A DNA stretch of 10,274 bases from Candidatus Magasanikbacteria bacterium CG_4_10_14_0_2_um_filter_41_10 (lineage in GTDB: Bacteria; Patescibacteriota; Patescibacteriia; Magasanikbacterales; UBA922). Within the stretch, counting starts at the first letter, position 1. The number at the start of each line of letters is the position of its first letter. The position numbers and the translations under genes are program-made. The stretch is from contig PFPJ01000033.1 in the NCBI GenBank assembly GCA_002792995.1, positions 1-10,274 on the forward strand. The letters run 5' to 3'. Under the pieces are notes generated by a model that was not told the origin of the DNA, did not search any database, and saw nothing but the letters and a program-made list of their open reading frames with translations. Positions 1 through 6,672 of this stretch are shown here, in pieces.

Positions 1-246
1 ATGACAACATGGTTCAAGAGTCACATAGAGTGTCGCGCCCTTTGGATCATGCCCTTTTTTCAAGGCATCACGAATTGCCCGGATTTCTGCATGTGCAGTC
101 CCTGCTTTTTTATGATACCCCTCACCTACTATATGTCCATCTCGGACAAGGATAGCACCAACAACAGGATTTGGAGATGTTTTTCCAATTCCTTTTTTTG
201 CGAGCGCAATGGCTCGTGCCATATACTGTTCATCCTGTTCTGTCAT
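1..246 (-). CDS. ribD: RibD, riboflavin biosynthesis deaminase domain (partial, runs off left edge)
   Basis: The first 82 codons of RibD are present; the rest lies beyond the left edge. RibD is cytosolic: its N-terminal domain deaminates the pyrimidine made by GTP cyclohydrolase II, and its C-terminal domain (not visible) normally reduces the ribosyl side chain. Seen here is the zinc-dependent cytidine-deaminase-type fold: a TSPNPVVGA segment at residues 23-31, the zinc/catalytic motif HAE at 52-54 (zinc ligand His52, proton-shuttling Glu54), and the start of the PCxxxxxxxxC zinc motif at LEPCCH (77-82, zinc ligand Cys80). The third zinc ligand is outside the window. It starts 14 bases after the ribA stop, so it is very probably in the same operon. 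No Shine-Dalgarno sequence precedes the ATG. Whether the reductase domain is present cannot be seen. Identity is secure from the motifs and from the neighbouring ribA. Confidence 0.92.
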   Translation of the reverse strand, partial: MTEQDEQYMARAIALAKKGIGKTSPNPVVGAILVRDGHIVGEGYHKKAGTAHAEIRAIRDALKKGHDPKGATLYVTLEPCCH

Positions 247-260
247 ACACAAAACATATA

Positions 261-881
261 TTAGATGTGAGAAAAGAGATGTCCCATTTTTTCTTTTTTT
301 GTTTTCAAATATGCGTTATCAACACCATTTCCTGGCATTTCGATTGGTACGTGTTCAGTAATGTGTATCCCTTGTGCAGAAATTTCAGCAATCTTTTTTG
401 GATTATTTGTCATGAGTCGAATATCGTGAAGGTTCAACTCTCGAAGAATGTCTGCGGCAATAGCATACTCACGCAGGTCATCAGGAAATCCGAGTGCATT
501 GTTTGCTTCGACCGTATCGAGTCCTTGCGTCCGTTGCAACTCATACGCTTTTATTTTATTCACAAGACCAATACCGCGTCCTTCTTGTTTGAGATAAAAA
601 AGAACACCAGTACCTTCTTTTTCTATTGCCGTCATGGCAACGTGGAGTTGTTCTCCGCAATCGCACTGTTGCGAACCAAAAATATCTCCGGTTGCACATT
701 CAGAGTGAATACGAACAAGCACGGGATGTGTGACATTATCGATATCACCTTTGACAAGAACAATTTGTTCACTAACATTTGTGAGATCTCGATAAATATG
801 AATAGCCCACAATCCTGTATTTGTTTGAATTGTACTTGAGGCTACACGTACAATTCTTTTTTCTATTTCAGTTGCTGACAT
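261..881 (-). CDS. ribA: GTP cyclohydrolase II (RibA), stand-alone
   Basis: RibA opens GTP, releasing formate and pyrophosphate, to give 2,5-diamino-6-ribosylamino-pyrimidinone phosphate, the committed purine-side step of riboflavin synthesis in the cytosol. The protein is 206 residues, close to the 196 of E. coli RibA, and lacks the DHBP synthase (RibB) domain found in RibBA fusions. The zinc site is visible as ECATGD at 61-66 and CDCG at 73-76 (Cys62, Cys73, Cys75). The QEGRGIGL loop is at 99-106. Tyr113, Asp135 and Arg137 align with E. coli Tyr105, Asp126 and Arg128. TVEANNALGF is at 123-132 and TNNPKK at 158-163. The residue before CDC is Gln72, where E. coli has Arg. The chosen ATG lies one base after the upstream phosphatase stop (TAACATG), suggesting coupled translation. 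An in-frame ATG at 932 would add 17 unconserved residues and overlap the phosphatase gene. Confidence 0.95.
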   Translation of the reverse strand: MSATEIEKRIVRVASSTIQTNTGLWAIHIYRDLTNVSEQIVLVKGDIDNVTHPVLVRIHSECATGDIFGSQQCDCGEQLHVAMTAIEKEGTGVLFYLKQEGRGIGLVNKIKAYELQRTQGLDTVEANNALGFPDDLREYAIAADILRELNLHDIRLMTNNPKKIAEISAQGIHITEHVPIEMPGNGVDNAYLKTKKEKMGHLFSHI

Positions 882-882
882 G

Positions 883-1647
883 TTATATAAAAAATCGTGA
901 AACGTCATCATGTACGTGTCCATTTGTCGCAAGACATGTCTTGCTTTCGCGTGTCACGGGCGTGCCATCAAGTTCGGATACACGTCCACCGGCTTCTGCC
1001 ACAATACACACGGCGGCTGCAATATCCCAAAAACGGATACTTCCTTCGACTACAATATCTGTTCGTCCCGTCGCAAGAAGATGATACATATAGCAGTCCC
1101 CAATCCCTCGCTGCCGACCAGTGGAAAGCAAAAGGTTCGTGAGTGACGGCACTGCACCAATTTTGTCAAAATGTGAAAAACCACCAAAACAAATCATCGA
1201 TTCTTGGAGTGTTGACATATCAGACACATCCATTTTTTTGCCATTCAAATATGCACCGTTTCCTTTTTCAGCATAAAGCAATTCACCTATGGCTGGCATA
1301 GACGACACACCGAGAATAACCTCATCGCCTTTCACAAGTGCAAGTTGTGTGCCAAACAATGGAATATGACGAATAAAATTCTTTGTTCCATCTATTGGAT
1401 CAATCACCCATGTGTATTCACTTTCTTCATTTGTCGTGCCTGTTTCTTCTCCCAAAAATCCATGATCTGGAAACGCGGAAGAAAGAACATGTTGAATTGC
1501 TGACTCTGCCTCTTTATCCGCAATGGTAACAGGTGACATGTCTGCTTTTGTTTCCACCGAAACATCCCCAGTATAATATTTCATAATGATATCATCAGAT
1601 GCGTGTATAGCATCCAATGCTACCTGAAGAAAAGAAGAACGTTCCAT
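883..1647 (-). CDS. Inositol monophosphatase-family phosphatase (IMPase / HisN-like)
   Basis: This is a 254-residue member of the Mg2+-dependent FIG/IMPase phosphatase family, with full family length and all metal-site motifs. They are TKADMSPVTIAD at 33-44, GEE at 66-68 (Glu67/Glu68), DPIDGT at 83-88 (Asp83, Asp86) and WDIAAA at 207-212 (Asp208). The stretch after the second motif, NFIRHIPLFGTQLAL, resembles histidinol-phosphate phosphatases of this family (HisN) at least as much as SuhB, so the substrate cannot be named from sequence. It lies 25 bases after mreB, and its stop codon is one base from the ribA start. That placement suggests it could serve riboflavin synthesis, where the phosphate of the ribitylamino-pyrimidinedione phosphate must be removed; known enzymes for that step are mostly HAD-family proteins, so this is inference. 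Alternatives are histidinol phosphate, myo-inositol phosphate or 3'-phosphoadenosine phosphate. No Shine-Dalgarno sequence is seen. Confidence 0.9.
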   Translation of the reverse strand: MERSSFLQVALDAIHASDDIIMKYYTGDVSVETKADMSPVTIADKEAESAIQHVLSSAFPDHGFLGEETGTTNEESEYTWVIDPIDGTKNFIRHIPLFGTQLALVKGDEVILGVSSMPAIGELLYAEKGNGAYLNGKKMDVSDMSTLQESMICFGGFSHFDKIGAVPSLTNLLLSTGRQRGIGDCYMYHLLATGRTDIVVEGSIRFWDIAAAVCIVAEAGGRVSELDGTPVTRESKTCLATNGHVHDDVSRFFI

Positions 1648-1672
1648 ACAAATATAAGAATATGAACATGTC

Positions 1673-2680
1673 CTATCGTGGAGACATGATAGAACGTTTG
1701 TAACTTTCTAAATTTTCGAGTGCAATTCCTGTCCCCTTTGCCACACACAACAGTGGTTCATCTGCGACATGACACGCGACACCTGTCGCTTGTGCAACAA
1801 GCTCATCAAGATTACGAAGCTGACTTGAACCACCCGACATCACGATGCCTTTATCCATCACATCTGCAGAAAGTTCTGGTGGCGTTTCATGGAGGACTTG
1901 TTTGATAGCATCGATAAGACCTTCGAGATCATGTTGGAGCGCTTCCGTCGTATCGTCAGATTTTACAATAATTGTTTTTGGTAACCCTGAAATCATATCT
2001 CGCCCTTTTACTTCCATCTCGAGCGGCTTGTCCATAAACATGGCAGAACCCACACCAATTTTCACTTCCTCTGCCGTCCGATCACCAACAGCGAGACCAT
2101 GTTTACGACGAATATGATCAGCAATCGACTGATCAAATCTATTTCCCCCAATTCTCACAGATCCACAAGAGACGATACCACCAAGAGAAATCACAGCAAT
2201 CTCTGCCGTGCCTCCACCAATATCTACAATCATATGTCCACTTGCACTGCCAATAGGAATGTCTGCACCAATCGCTGCTACAATTGGTTCTTTGATAATG
2301 TAGGCAGCACGTGCTCCTGCTGCCATAGCAGCATCAATAACAGCACGCCGTTCTGTCGATGTAATGCCTGCTGGCACGGCAACCATAACCTCTGGACGAA
2401 ACAAACGCACGCCCCCAAGAGCTTTATTGATAAAATAACGAAGCATTGCTTCCGTTGTTCGATAATTTGCGACAACACCATCTTTGAGAGGACGTTCAGC
2501 AATAATGGTATCAGGAGTACGCCCAATCATATCCTTTGCCTCAAAACCAACAGCAAGCACTTTCCGATCGCCTTTTGAAATGGCAACAACAGAAGGTTCA
2601 TTGACAACAATGCCCCGCTTGGGGACATGAACAAGGACATTGGTTGTACCGAGGTCAATAGCAACCTTTTTTACAAACAT
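1673..2680 (-). CDS. mreB: Rod-shape determining actin homologue MreB
   Basis: MreB is a bacterial actin that forms membrane-associated filaments and positions cell-wall synthesis. The protein is 335 residues, the usual MreB length, and the actin-fold nucleotide motifs are all present. Phosphate-1 is IDLGTTN at 8-14, AVPAGIT is at 101-107, phosphate-2 is DIGGGTAEIAV at 153-163, and the adenosine motif is GIVMSGGSSQLRNLD at 278-292. GGVRLFRPEVMVAVP (89-103) and KGTGIALEN (315-323) are also typical of MreB. The start is the only sensible ATG, 15 bases after the DUF4012 gene stop; no Shine-Dalgarno sequence is seen. MreC, MreD, RodA and PBP2, its usual partners, are not beside it. It sits instead between a polysaccharide-type glycosyltransferase/DUF4012 pair and a riboflavin gene cluster, in one operon. 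Confidence 0.96.
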   Translation of the reverse strand: MFVKKVAIDLGTTNVLVHVPKRGIVVNEPSVVAISKGDRKVLAVGFEAKDMIGRTPDTIIAERPLKDGVVANYRTTEAMLRYFINKALGGVRLFRPEVMVAVPAGITSTERRAVIDAAMAAGARAAYIIKEPIVAAIGADIPIGSASGHMIVDIGGGTAEIAVISLGGIVSCGSVRIGGNRFDQSIADHIRRKHGLAVGDRTAEEVKIGVGSAMFMDKPLEMEVKGRDMISGLPKTIIVKSDDTTEALQHDLEGLIDAIKQVLHETPPELSADVMDKGIVMSGGSSQLRNLDELVAQATGVACHVADEPLLCVAKGTGIALENLESYKRSIMSPR

Positions 2681-2695
2681 AGAAATAATTTCAAA

Positions 2696-4162
2696 TTAGA
2701 AATGTACTGTAAATTCTCTATCTACCGACAAATCCGTTGTATACCGATATGTATTGTTATTCCACTCAGCCTCTCCTTCCGGTGGAAGAGCGGACTGAAG
2801 TAGCGTAGCAAAGTCGAGGTCAAGCGTCAACGTGCCTCCTGCTGTTCCAAGCTGTTTTTGTACAAGCAACTGATATGCCTTTTGCTTAGAGATGCCTTCG
2901 GGGAGAAGATACGTAAACTGCAACGATTTTGTCTGTTTTGGCTCTATACTAAATGAGGTCCCAAACCATTCTTTTCCAAGTTCTTGTCCCCTATCCACCT
3001 GAGATGATGTGATGGCATCACCAGAGCGAAGCGTTCCTCGCACGGATTGGAAGACACTTCCTAGCGGGACAAAAACACGAGCATAGGTAATATATCGTGT
3101 CGTCCTCCAATCAAAACCGGCAGGATGTGTGTATGTCATCGTCGCACGTGCAATATATCGTCCATCCTGCATTCCCAAAATTTCATACGACAATGTTCTA
3201 TCGAGTGCATAATCAGTTTTCAATGATCCAAGATTTGCGTCTACCCATAACAGGTAATCTCCATCTGTCGCCTCAACACTCCCTGCCCAATGTCGATTTT
3301 TGAGTGTCTCCTCTACGGTCGGATTGGTATGATACAACAAAATATGTTTTTCATCTGCCAATGTTTCAAACGTTGACAAATATGTTTTGTACTGCGTAAT
3401 AATATTTTGTTTCAGCCTCTTCATCACTTCCAAAAATAATGGCTGAAGAATATCTTTTCTGTCTTGCACATGAATACCTCTATCTTCATACGCATATTCC
3501 ACTTCATACTCGAGTGTTTCAGTTACATTTTCTGCTGTAAATGTTTTTCCCTGAACCGTTACCGGTCCAACCAACGCCAAAAGATGCTCCAATACGGTAG
3601 GTGTCACACCTATCACTCCATCAATATCATCTGCACTGATACCACCTTCGAGACGATACAAAGATAATCCTTGTTCTGCACTTTTGGCAAAATCTGGTGA
3701 CCAATTGCTATCACGAAAAAACCAATGAGCCACACCTAAATGAGTTTTCAGTGGGGTGAGAGCGTCTGGCATCAACGCAAGTGGAGCATTCCTATCCAAA
3801 TTTTCTGTTCCATCCAATGTCACAATAGTAATTTCTCCTCTGTCGACCGTCAGGACAGCATATGACCCAATAAATCCTCCGCCTGGACGAATTTCAGTAT
3901 TGTTCAAAAATTCTATGAGATATGTTTGCGGTTCAGAAAATCCGAGAAATATCGGCATGATATCGTATATGTCACTATTTTCTTCACCGATTTGTTTGAC
4001 TACGGCGTTCTTCACAAAATCAGTATGCAAGAGTTGTGAGGATAACACCGTTTTTGAGAGATACCACAGTACAGCAATTGCCAACAAAGCAAGAAGAGCA
4101 CACGATCCCAAAAGAATGGGGACGACACGGATACGCTGATATTTATTTCGAAAAAATGACAT
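2696..4162 (-). CDS. DUF4012 domain membrane-anchored extracytoplasmic protein
   Basis: A 488-residue protein of the DUF4012 family, common in CPR bacteria and Actinobacteria and of unproven biochemical function. One membrane segment spans roughly residues 13-35, after a short basic N-terminus (RNKYQRIR), so the bulk should lie outside the cytoplasmic membrane. The family signature is clear: YLIEFLNNTEIRPGGGFIGS at 81-100, followed by a beta-rich stretch ending in a DRGEI turn. Further on are LVGPVTVQGKTFTAENV, the RKDIL block, and the LLWVDANLGSLKTD segment typical of the middle of the family. It appears shorter than many family members. The chosen ATG lies one base after the glycosyltransferase stop (TAATATG), which suggests coupled translation. 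An in-frame ATG at 4222 would overlap the upstream gene by 59 bases and put an implausible extension before the membrane anchor. The glycosyltransferase neighbour suggests a role in surface polysaccharide or envelope assembly, by inference only. Confidence 0.88.
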   Translation of the reverse strand: MSFFRNKYQRIRVVPILLGSCALLALLAIAVLWYLSKTVLSSQLLHTDFVKNAVVKQIGEENSDIYDIMPIFLGFSEPQTYLIEFLNNTEIRPGGGFIGSYAVLTVDRGEITIVTLDGTENLDRNAPLALMPDALTPLKTHLGVAHWFFRDSNWSPDFAKSAEQGLSLYRLEGGISADDIDGVIGVTPTVLEHLLALVGPVTVQGKTFTAENVTETLEYEVEYAYEDRGIHVQDRKDILQPLFLEVMKRLKQNIITQYKTYLSTFETLADEKHILLYHTNPTVEETLKNRHWAGSVEATDGDYLLWVDANLGSLKTDYALDRTLSYEILGMQDGRYIARATMTYTHPAGFDWRTTRYITYARVFVPLGSVFQSVRGTLRSGDAITSSQVDRGQELGKEWFGTSFSIEPKQTKSLQFTYLLPEGISKQKAYQLLVQKQLGTAGGTLTLDLDFATLLQSALPPEGEAEWNNNTYRYTTDLSVDREFTVHF

Positions 4163-4163
4163 A

Positions 4164-5663
4164 TTATGAAGAAGATGCCTTTCGTTTCTTCTGAGACACA
4201 TTAAACCCAAGATACTTTCCAAACATCAAATGAGTCACAGCATCAATAGCAGGGATTGCACTCAAAAAAATGAGAGAAATCGGTAAAAGCAACCATTGCA
4301 AAAACATAATAATATACAAATGTCTCGGATGTGTATTTGGACGTGGTGGCAACAACGGAATACTCAACACAGCAGAGAGGACCATACCAAGCATGGCAAT
4401 TGTCATCAATGTTTGAAGCAAATACGGGGCATTGAAAAAAAGTGCACTCTGACGAACAGATTCAGGTGCAACCCACAATGGCAACCTCCCAAGGACGGTA
4501 ATAAGCAGTGCCACAAGACACCAAGACCACTTCCCTTCCCATTCCACAAATACCCATTTCATTTTTTTCCACAAGGGAATTGCCTTTCCTTTTTTTCGAA
4601 ACTCTGACAAAAGAAAAGGCACATGTTCCACTCCCCATGCCCAACGACGTTGTTGTGCATACAAATTTTTTATACTTTGCCACCAACTATCATCCCGAAC
4701 AGTATCCATAGATACGGGGATGTACATGGGCGTTACTTCATACTTACCATCGTATGCAATAAGACACTGATAAAAAATACGTGAATCTTCACTCACAATA
4801 CGTTTGTCATGAAATCCTGCATCTACAATAGCACGAAAACTCATCGAATGAGATGAAAACGTCACAAGCGCATCTTGTCGTGCAAGGGACGTGAGCGTCC
4901 AAAAGGTTGTTCCAAACGCCATGATACGTAACGGTGCTGGAGAATCCCACATATTGTTATCATACACGGCAATCGGTTGATACGACGAACGGGTTGGATG
5001 TGGATGTGTACAATACAAATAGGTAAGATATGCAAAATATTTTTGATGACAGACAGTATCAATATCAAACATCGTCGCAATCACATCATCATAGGACCAC
5101 CCTTTTTGATCAATATATTGTTTCATCTGCCCTTCAGCATAATGAAGATTTGATCCCTTACCAGGAATTTCATTTGGTAATCCTGTAGGATGACAAGTCC
5201 CTACAATATCATGAAAGCACTCGCCAAACGTTTGCTTGATTTTCTGCAAAATATCTTCATAGTGTTCTTTTTTTCTCTCTTCTCCTGCAACAACAATGGT
5301 AAACTGTGCTGATTCATAAGCAGCACTACAAATACTCTGTATGGCAGATTTCACGACGTCCCATTCTTCATTATATAATGTCAAAAATACAATGTGATGT
5401 TTATGCTGCCACTCAGGAACTTCGTGAAACAGTTTATCTTTCCAATCTGTGCGTCGCGCATGCGCAAAACGAAACCAGGCCACGATAAGATAAAAAGAAA
5501 AATTTGTGACCTTAAGTACCCAATAAATATCAAAAAAAATAACAAAATAAATCATCCAGAGTGGACGTATAAAGGAGAGTACAATAGAAAACAAAAGCGT
5601 CCCCCATATCGTTAAACCGGGAAGCATCTCATACATGCGATAGCGCTGGTACTCAGTAAGCAT
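4164..5663 (-). CDS. Membrane-embedded family 2 glycosyltransferase (processive type)
   Basis: A 499-residue integral membrane GT2 enzyme resembling cellulose/hyaluronan-synthase-type transferases. Hydrophobic segments lie near residues 18-34 and 36-66, followed by a cytosolic catalytic domain from about 70 to 375, and more membrane segments near 381-397, 413-438 and 449-472. Catalytic motifs are visible: VFLTLYNEE at the domain start (92-100), the metal-binding FDID at 199-202, the SED acceptor-base motif at 291-293, and QQRRW (QxxRW) at 337-341. Such enzymes polymerise sugars from nucleotide donors and often move the product across the membrane; donor and product are unknown. It heads the operon. 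The ATG at 5663 is preferred over the in-frame ATG at 5693, because the latter lies inside a terminator-like hairpin and would have its first codons read through the U-tract. No Shine-Dalgarno sequence precedes either. The basic, serine-ended tail (QKKRKASSS) is cytosolic or exposed. Confidence 0.9.
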   Translation of the reverse strand: MLTEYQRYRMYEMLPGLTIWGTLLFSIVLSFIRPLWMIYFVIFFDIYWVLKVTNFSFYLIVAWFRFAHARRTDWKDKLFHEVPEWQHKHHIVFLTLYNEEWDVVKSAIQSICSAAYESAQFTIVVAGEERKKEHYEDILQKIKQTFGECFHDIVGTCHPTGLPNEIPGKGSNLHYAEGQMKQYIDQKGWSYDDVIATMFDIDTVCHQKYFAYLTYLYCTHPHPTRSSYQPIAVYDNNMWDSPAPLRIMAFGTTFWTLTSLARQDALVTFSSHSMSFRAIVDAGFHDKRIVSEDSRIFYQCLIAYDGKYEVTPMYIPVSMDTVRDDSWWQSIKNLYAQQRRWAWGVEHVPFLLSEFRKKGKAIPLWKKMKWVFVEWEGKWSWCLVALLITVLGRLPLWVAPESVRQSALFFNAPYLLQTLMTIAMLGMVLSAVLSIPLLPPRPNTHPRHLYIIMFLQWLLLPISLIFLSAIPAIDAVTHLMFGKYLGFNVSQKKRKASSS

Positions 5664-5680
5664 AGTGATAAGAGTATACG

Positions 5681-5706
5681 AAAAAAAACCCATGTTGTCG
5701 ATGGGT
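5681..5706 (-). terminator. Terminator-like hairpin in the operon leader (possible attenuator)
   Basis: On the minus strand a 6-bp stem ACCCAT/ATGGGT with a 7-base loop (CGACAAC) is followed directly by eight T residues, the form of a weak intrinsic terminator. It ends 17 bases before the preferred glycosyltransferase ATG. No minus-strand gene ends here: the next sequence upstream is a plus-strand gene. It could therefore act on the leader of the six-gene operon (attenuation) or stop antisense readthrough. The stem has only three G-C pairs, so strength is uncertain. Confidence 0.5.
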
Positions 5707-5724
5707 ACTCTTTCCCTATTTGTC

Positions 5725-5753
5725 TTGGCACACGTTTGTGCCTATGATATGAT
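5725..5753 (+). promoter_or_regulatory. Sigma70-type promoter of the lipoprotein gene
   Basis: TTGGCA (5725-5730) and TATGAT (5748-5753) are separated by 17 bases, each close to the -35 and -10 consensus. The start point would be near 5760, giving a leader of about 34 bases before the ATG at 5794. A palindrome lies across the -35 box and spacer. Confidence 0.65.
5727..5742. promoter_or_regulatory. Palindrome in the lipoprotein promoter (operator candidate)
   Basis: GGCACA-CGTT-TGTGCC is a perfect inverted repeat with 6-base arms and a 4-base centre, overlapping the -35 box and spacer of the plus-strand promoter. This is a classic position for a repressor site. On the minus strand it would form a hairpin in the leader RNA of the divergent operon. 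The cognate regulator is unknown. Confidence 0.45.
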
Positions 5754-5793
5754 ATATATAAGTATATTATGTATATACACTAACTATAGAACT

Positions 5794-6210
5794 ATGAACA
5801 TCAAGTTCTCTTTGGTTGCCGCTGCAGCTGGTTTTGCTCTGATTGGAGCAGGTTGCGCTGGCACCAGCAGTACACCAACTTCTGATTCTTCGGGAGATGG
5901 GTCTGCAACGGAACAAACACAAGGCGCTGTCCTCGACGGTGCGTGGGTCATCACAGAGGCAACAGGTCAGTACGCTGACTTGAACAAAGGAACAACCTAT
6001 ACGTTTGACAAAGCAAATAGTACGCTTACAACAAAACAAGGTATCATTATTTCAAAGGGAACAATCACGACTGTCTCAGACACGTCATTTTCAGTTCTTT
6101 TTGAAGGTCTCTCAAATCCATTCAATTACACATACAAATTTGAAGGATCAAAGCTCATCCTCGAACTCGCAACATCGGGAGGACAAGTCTTTACGCTCGA
6201 ACAAAAATAA
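5794..6210 (+). CDS. Small secreted lipoprotein with lipocalin-like beta domain
   Basis: A 138-residue predicted lipoprotein of unknown function. It has a lipoprotein-type signal peptide: basic start MNIK, hydrophobic core FSLVAAAAGFALIGAG, and a lipobox-like GAGC with Cys21 as the lipidation site (Gly at -3 is less usual than Leu/Val). A Ser/Thr/Gly/Gln-rich flexible linker follows at about 22-45. The remaining 90 or so residues begin with LDGAWVITEATGQY and alternate short beta strands (TYTFDK, TLTTKQG, FSVLFEG, YTYKFEG, KLILEL). They are reminiscent of small lipocalin/META-like barrels that begin L-x-G-x-W, but this is a fold-level guess. The ATG was chosen because the signal peptide starts there and a promoter sits about 40 bases upstream; longer in-frame starts would begin upstream of that promoter. 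It is monocistronic, ending 15 bases before a terminator. Confidence 0.82.
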   Translation: MNIKFSLVAAAAGFALIGAGCAGTSSTPTSDSSGDGSATEQTQGAVLDGAWVITEATGQYADLNKGTTYTFDKANSTLTTKQGIIISKGTITTVSDTSFSVLFEGLSNPFNYTYKFEGSKLILELATSGGQVFTLEQK

Positions 6211-6225
6211 TACAACCTCACAGAC

Positions 6226-6254
6226 AAAAAAGACTCCTGTATGGAGTCTTTTTT
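6226..6254. terminator. Bidirectional intrinsic terminator between lipoprotein gene and tsaB
   Basis: A perfect 12-bp stem (AAAAAAGACTCC at 6226-6237 with GGAGTCTTTTTT at 6243-6254) and a 5-base loop TGTAT. A-tract and T-tract flank the G/C core on both sides, so it can end transcripts from the plus-strand lipoprotein gene and from the minus-strand tsaB gene, which stops at 6281. Confidence 0.88.
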
Positions 6255-6280
6255 TATCAGACGTTATAAACAAAAAAACA

Positions 6281-6664
6281 TTATACTACTATCCCAAGCT
6301 GAGGAACTCCACTATATGTCGCAGACAAATACAGTCCAATGGGTTGCGCAATTAATGAAGCAATAGATGTTTGAGGATGTTGTGCTTCACTTTTTGAAAG
6401 AGAAAGAAGAGGAATTTTCCGGGCATACCCAAAGGTATTGGCGACGCTCACGGCAAGTCGAGTACTAGTAAAACTGCCTTCTCCCACAAGAACCATAATT
6501 CCTTCTATATTTTCCACAGTCTTTCCTTCTTGTTTCAAAAATGCATCAATGTGAAACAAAAGCATTCTATTATTCGCCATGACCCGAACATCCTTTTTGG
6601 TATCCGTATCAAACAATGATAATGAAATACTGTCACGAACCGATGTGTCAATCAATAAAAACAT
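6281..6664 (-). CDS. tsaB: Short TsaB-like protein (tRNA t6A modification complex)
   Basis: TsaB is the inactive ASKHA-fold partner of TsaD, which with TsaE transfers threonylcarbamoyl to A37 of ANN-decoding tRNAs. The visible family features are FLLIDTS at the N-terminus (residues 2-8), then ENIEGIMVLVGEGSFTSTRL at 51-70 and AVSVANTFGYARKIPLLSLS at 71-90. These correspond to the usual GPGSFTGLRxG(V)S block. Here GPGSFTG reads GEGSFTS. The protein is only 127 residues against 231 in E. coli, so the second half of the fold is missing. It still ends cleanly, with no sign of a frameshift remnant downstream, so it is likely a naturally short form rather than a broken gene. It starts 8 bases after the stop of the winged-helix gene and is probably co-transcribed with it. 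No Shine-Dalgarno sequence is seen. tsaD and tsaE are not in the window. Confidence 0.8.
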   Translation of the reverse strand: MFLLIDTSVRDSISLSLFDTDTKKDVRVMANNRMLLFHIDAFLKQEGKTVENIEGIMVLVGEGSFTSTRLAVSVANTFGYARKIPLLSLSKSEAQHPQTSIASLIAQPIGLYLSATYSGVPQLGIVV

Positions 6665-6672
6665 ACACGCAA

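Noticed and set aside
1..839. Open frames on the plus strand at 1-264 and 171-839
   Set aside because: They are antisense to ribD and ribA, are rich in Cys/Phe/Ile/Asn without domain pattern, and overlap clear genes on the other strand.
2099..2578. A 159-codon plus-strand open frame opposite mreB
   Set aside because: The composition (many Asn, Cys, Thr, Ser) and lack of any motif mark it as a shadow of the mreB coding frame.
5665..5793. A longer N-terminus for the lipoprotein
   Set aside because: The extension would start upstream of the best promoter and would put 43 residues ahead of an obvious signal peptide.
5664..5793. An FMN riboswitch ahead of the riboflavin-containing operon
   Set aside because: The leader available is short and AT-rich, and I see none of the conserved FMN-aptamer segments, only two simple hairpins. 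The gaps inside the operon are too small.
6281..6294. TATACTACTATC at the end of tsaB, similar to the divergent-region palindromes
   Set aside because: It lies in coding sequence (the Ile-Val-Val codons) and shares only an AT-rich stretch, so chance is the simplest explanation.
6281..6664. tsaB as a truncated pseudogene
   Set aside because: The frame is intact from a conserved start to a stop placed just before a terminator, and no remnant of the second half is visible downstream.
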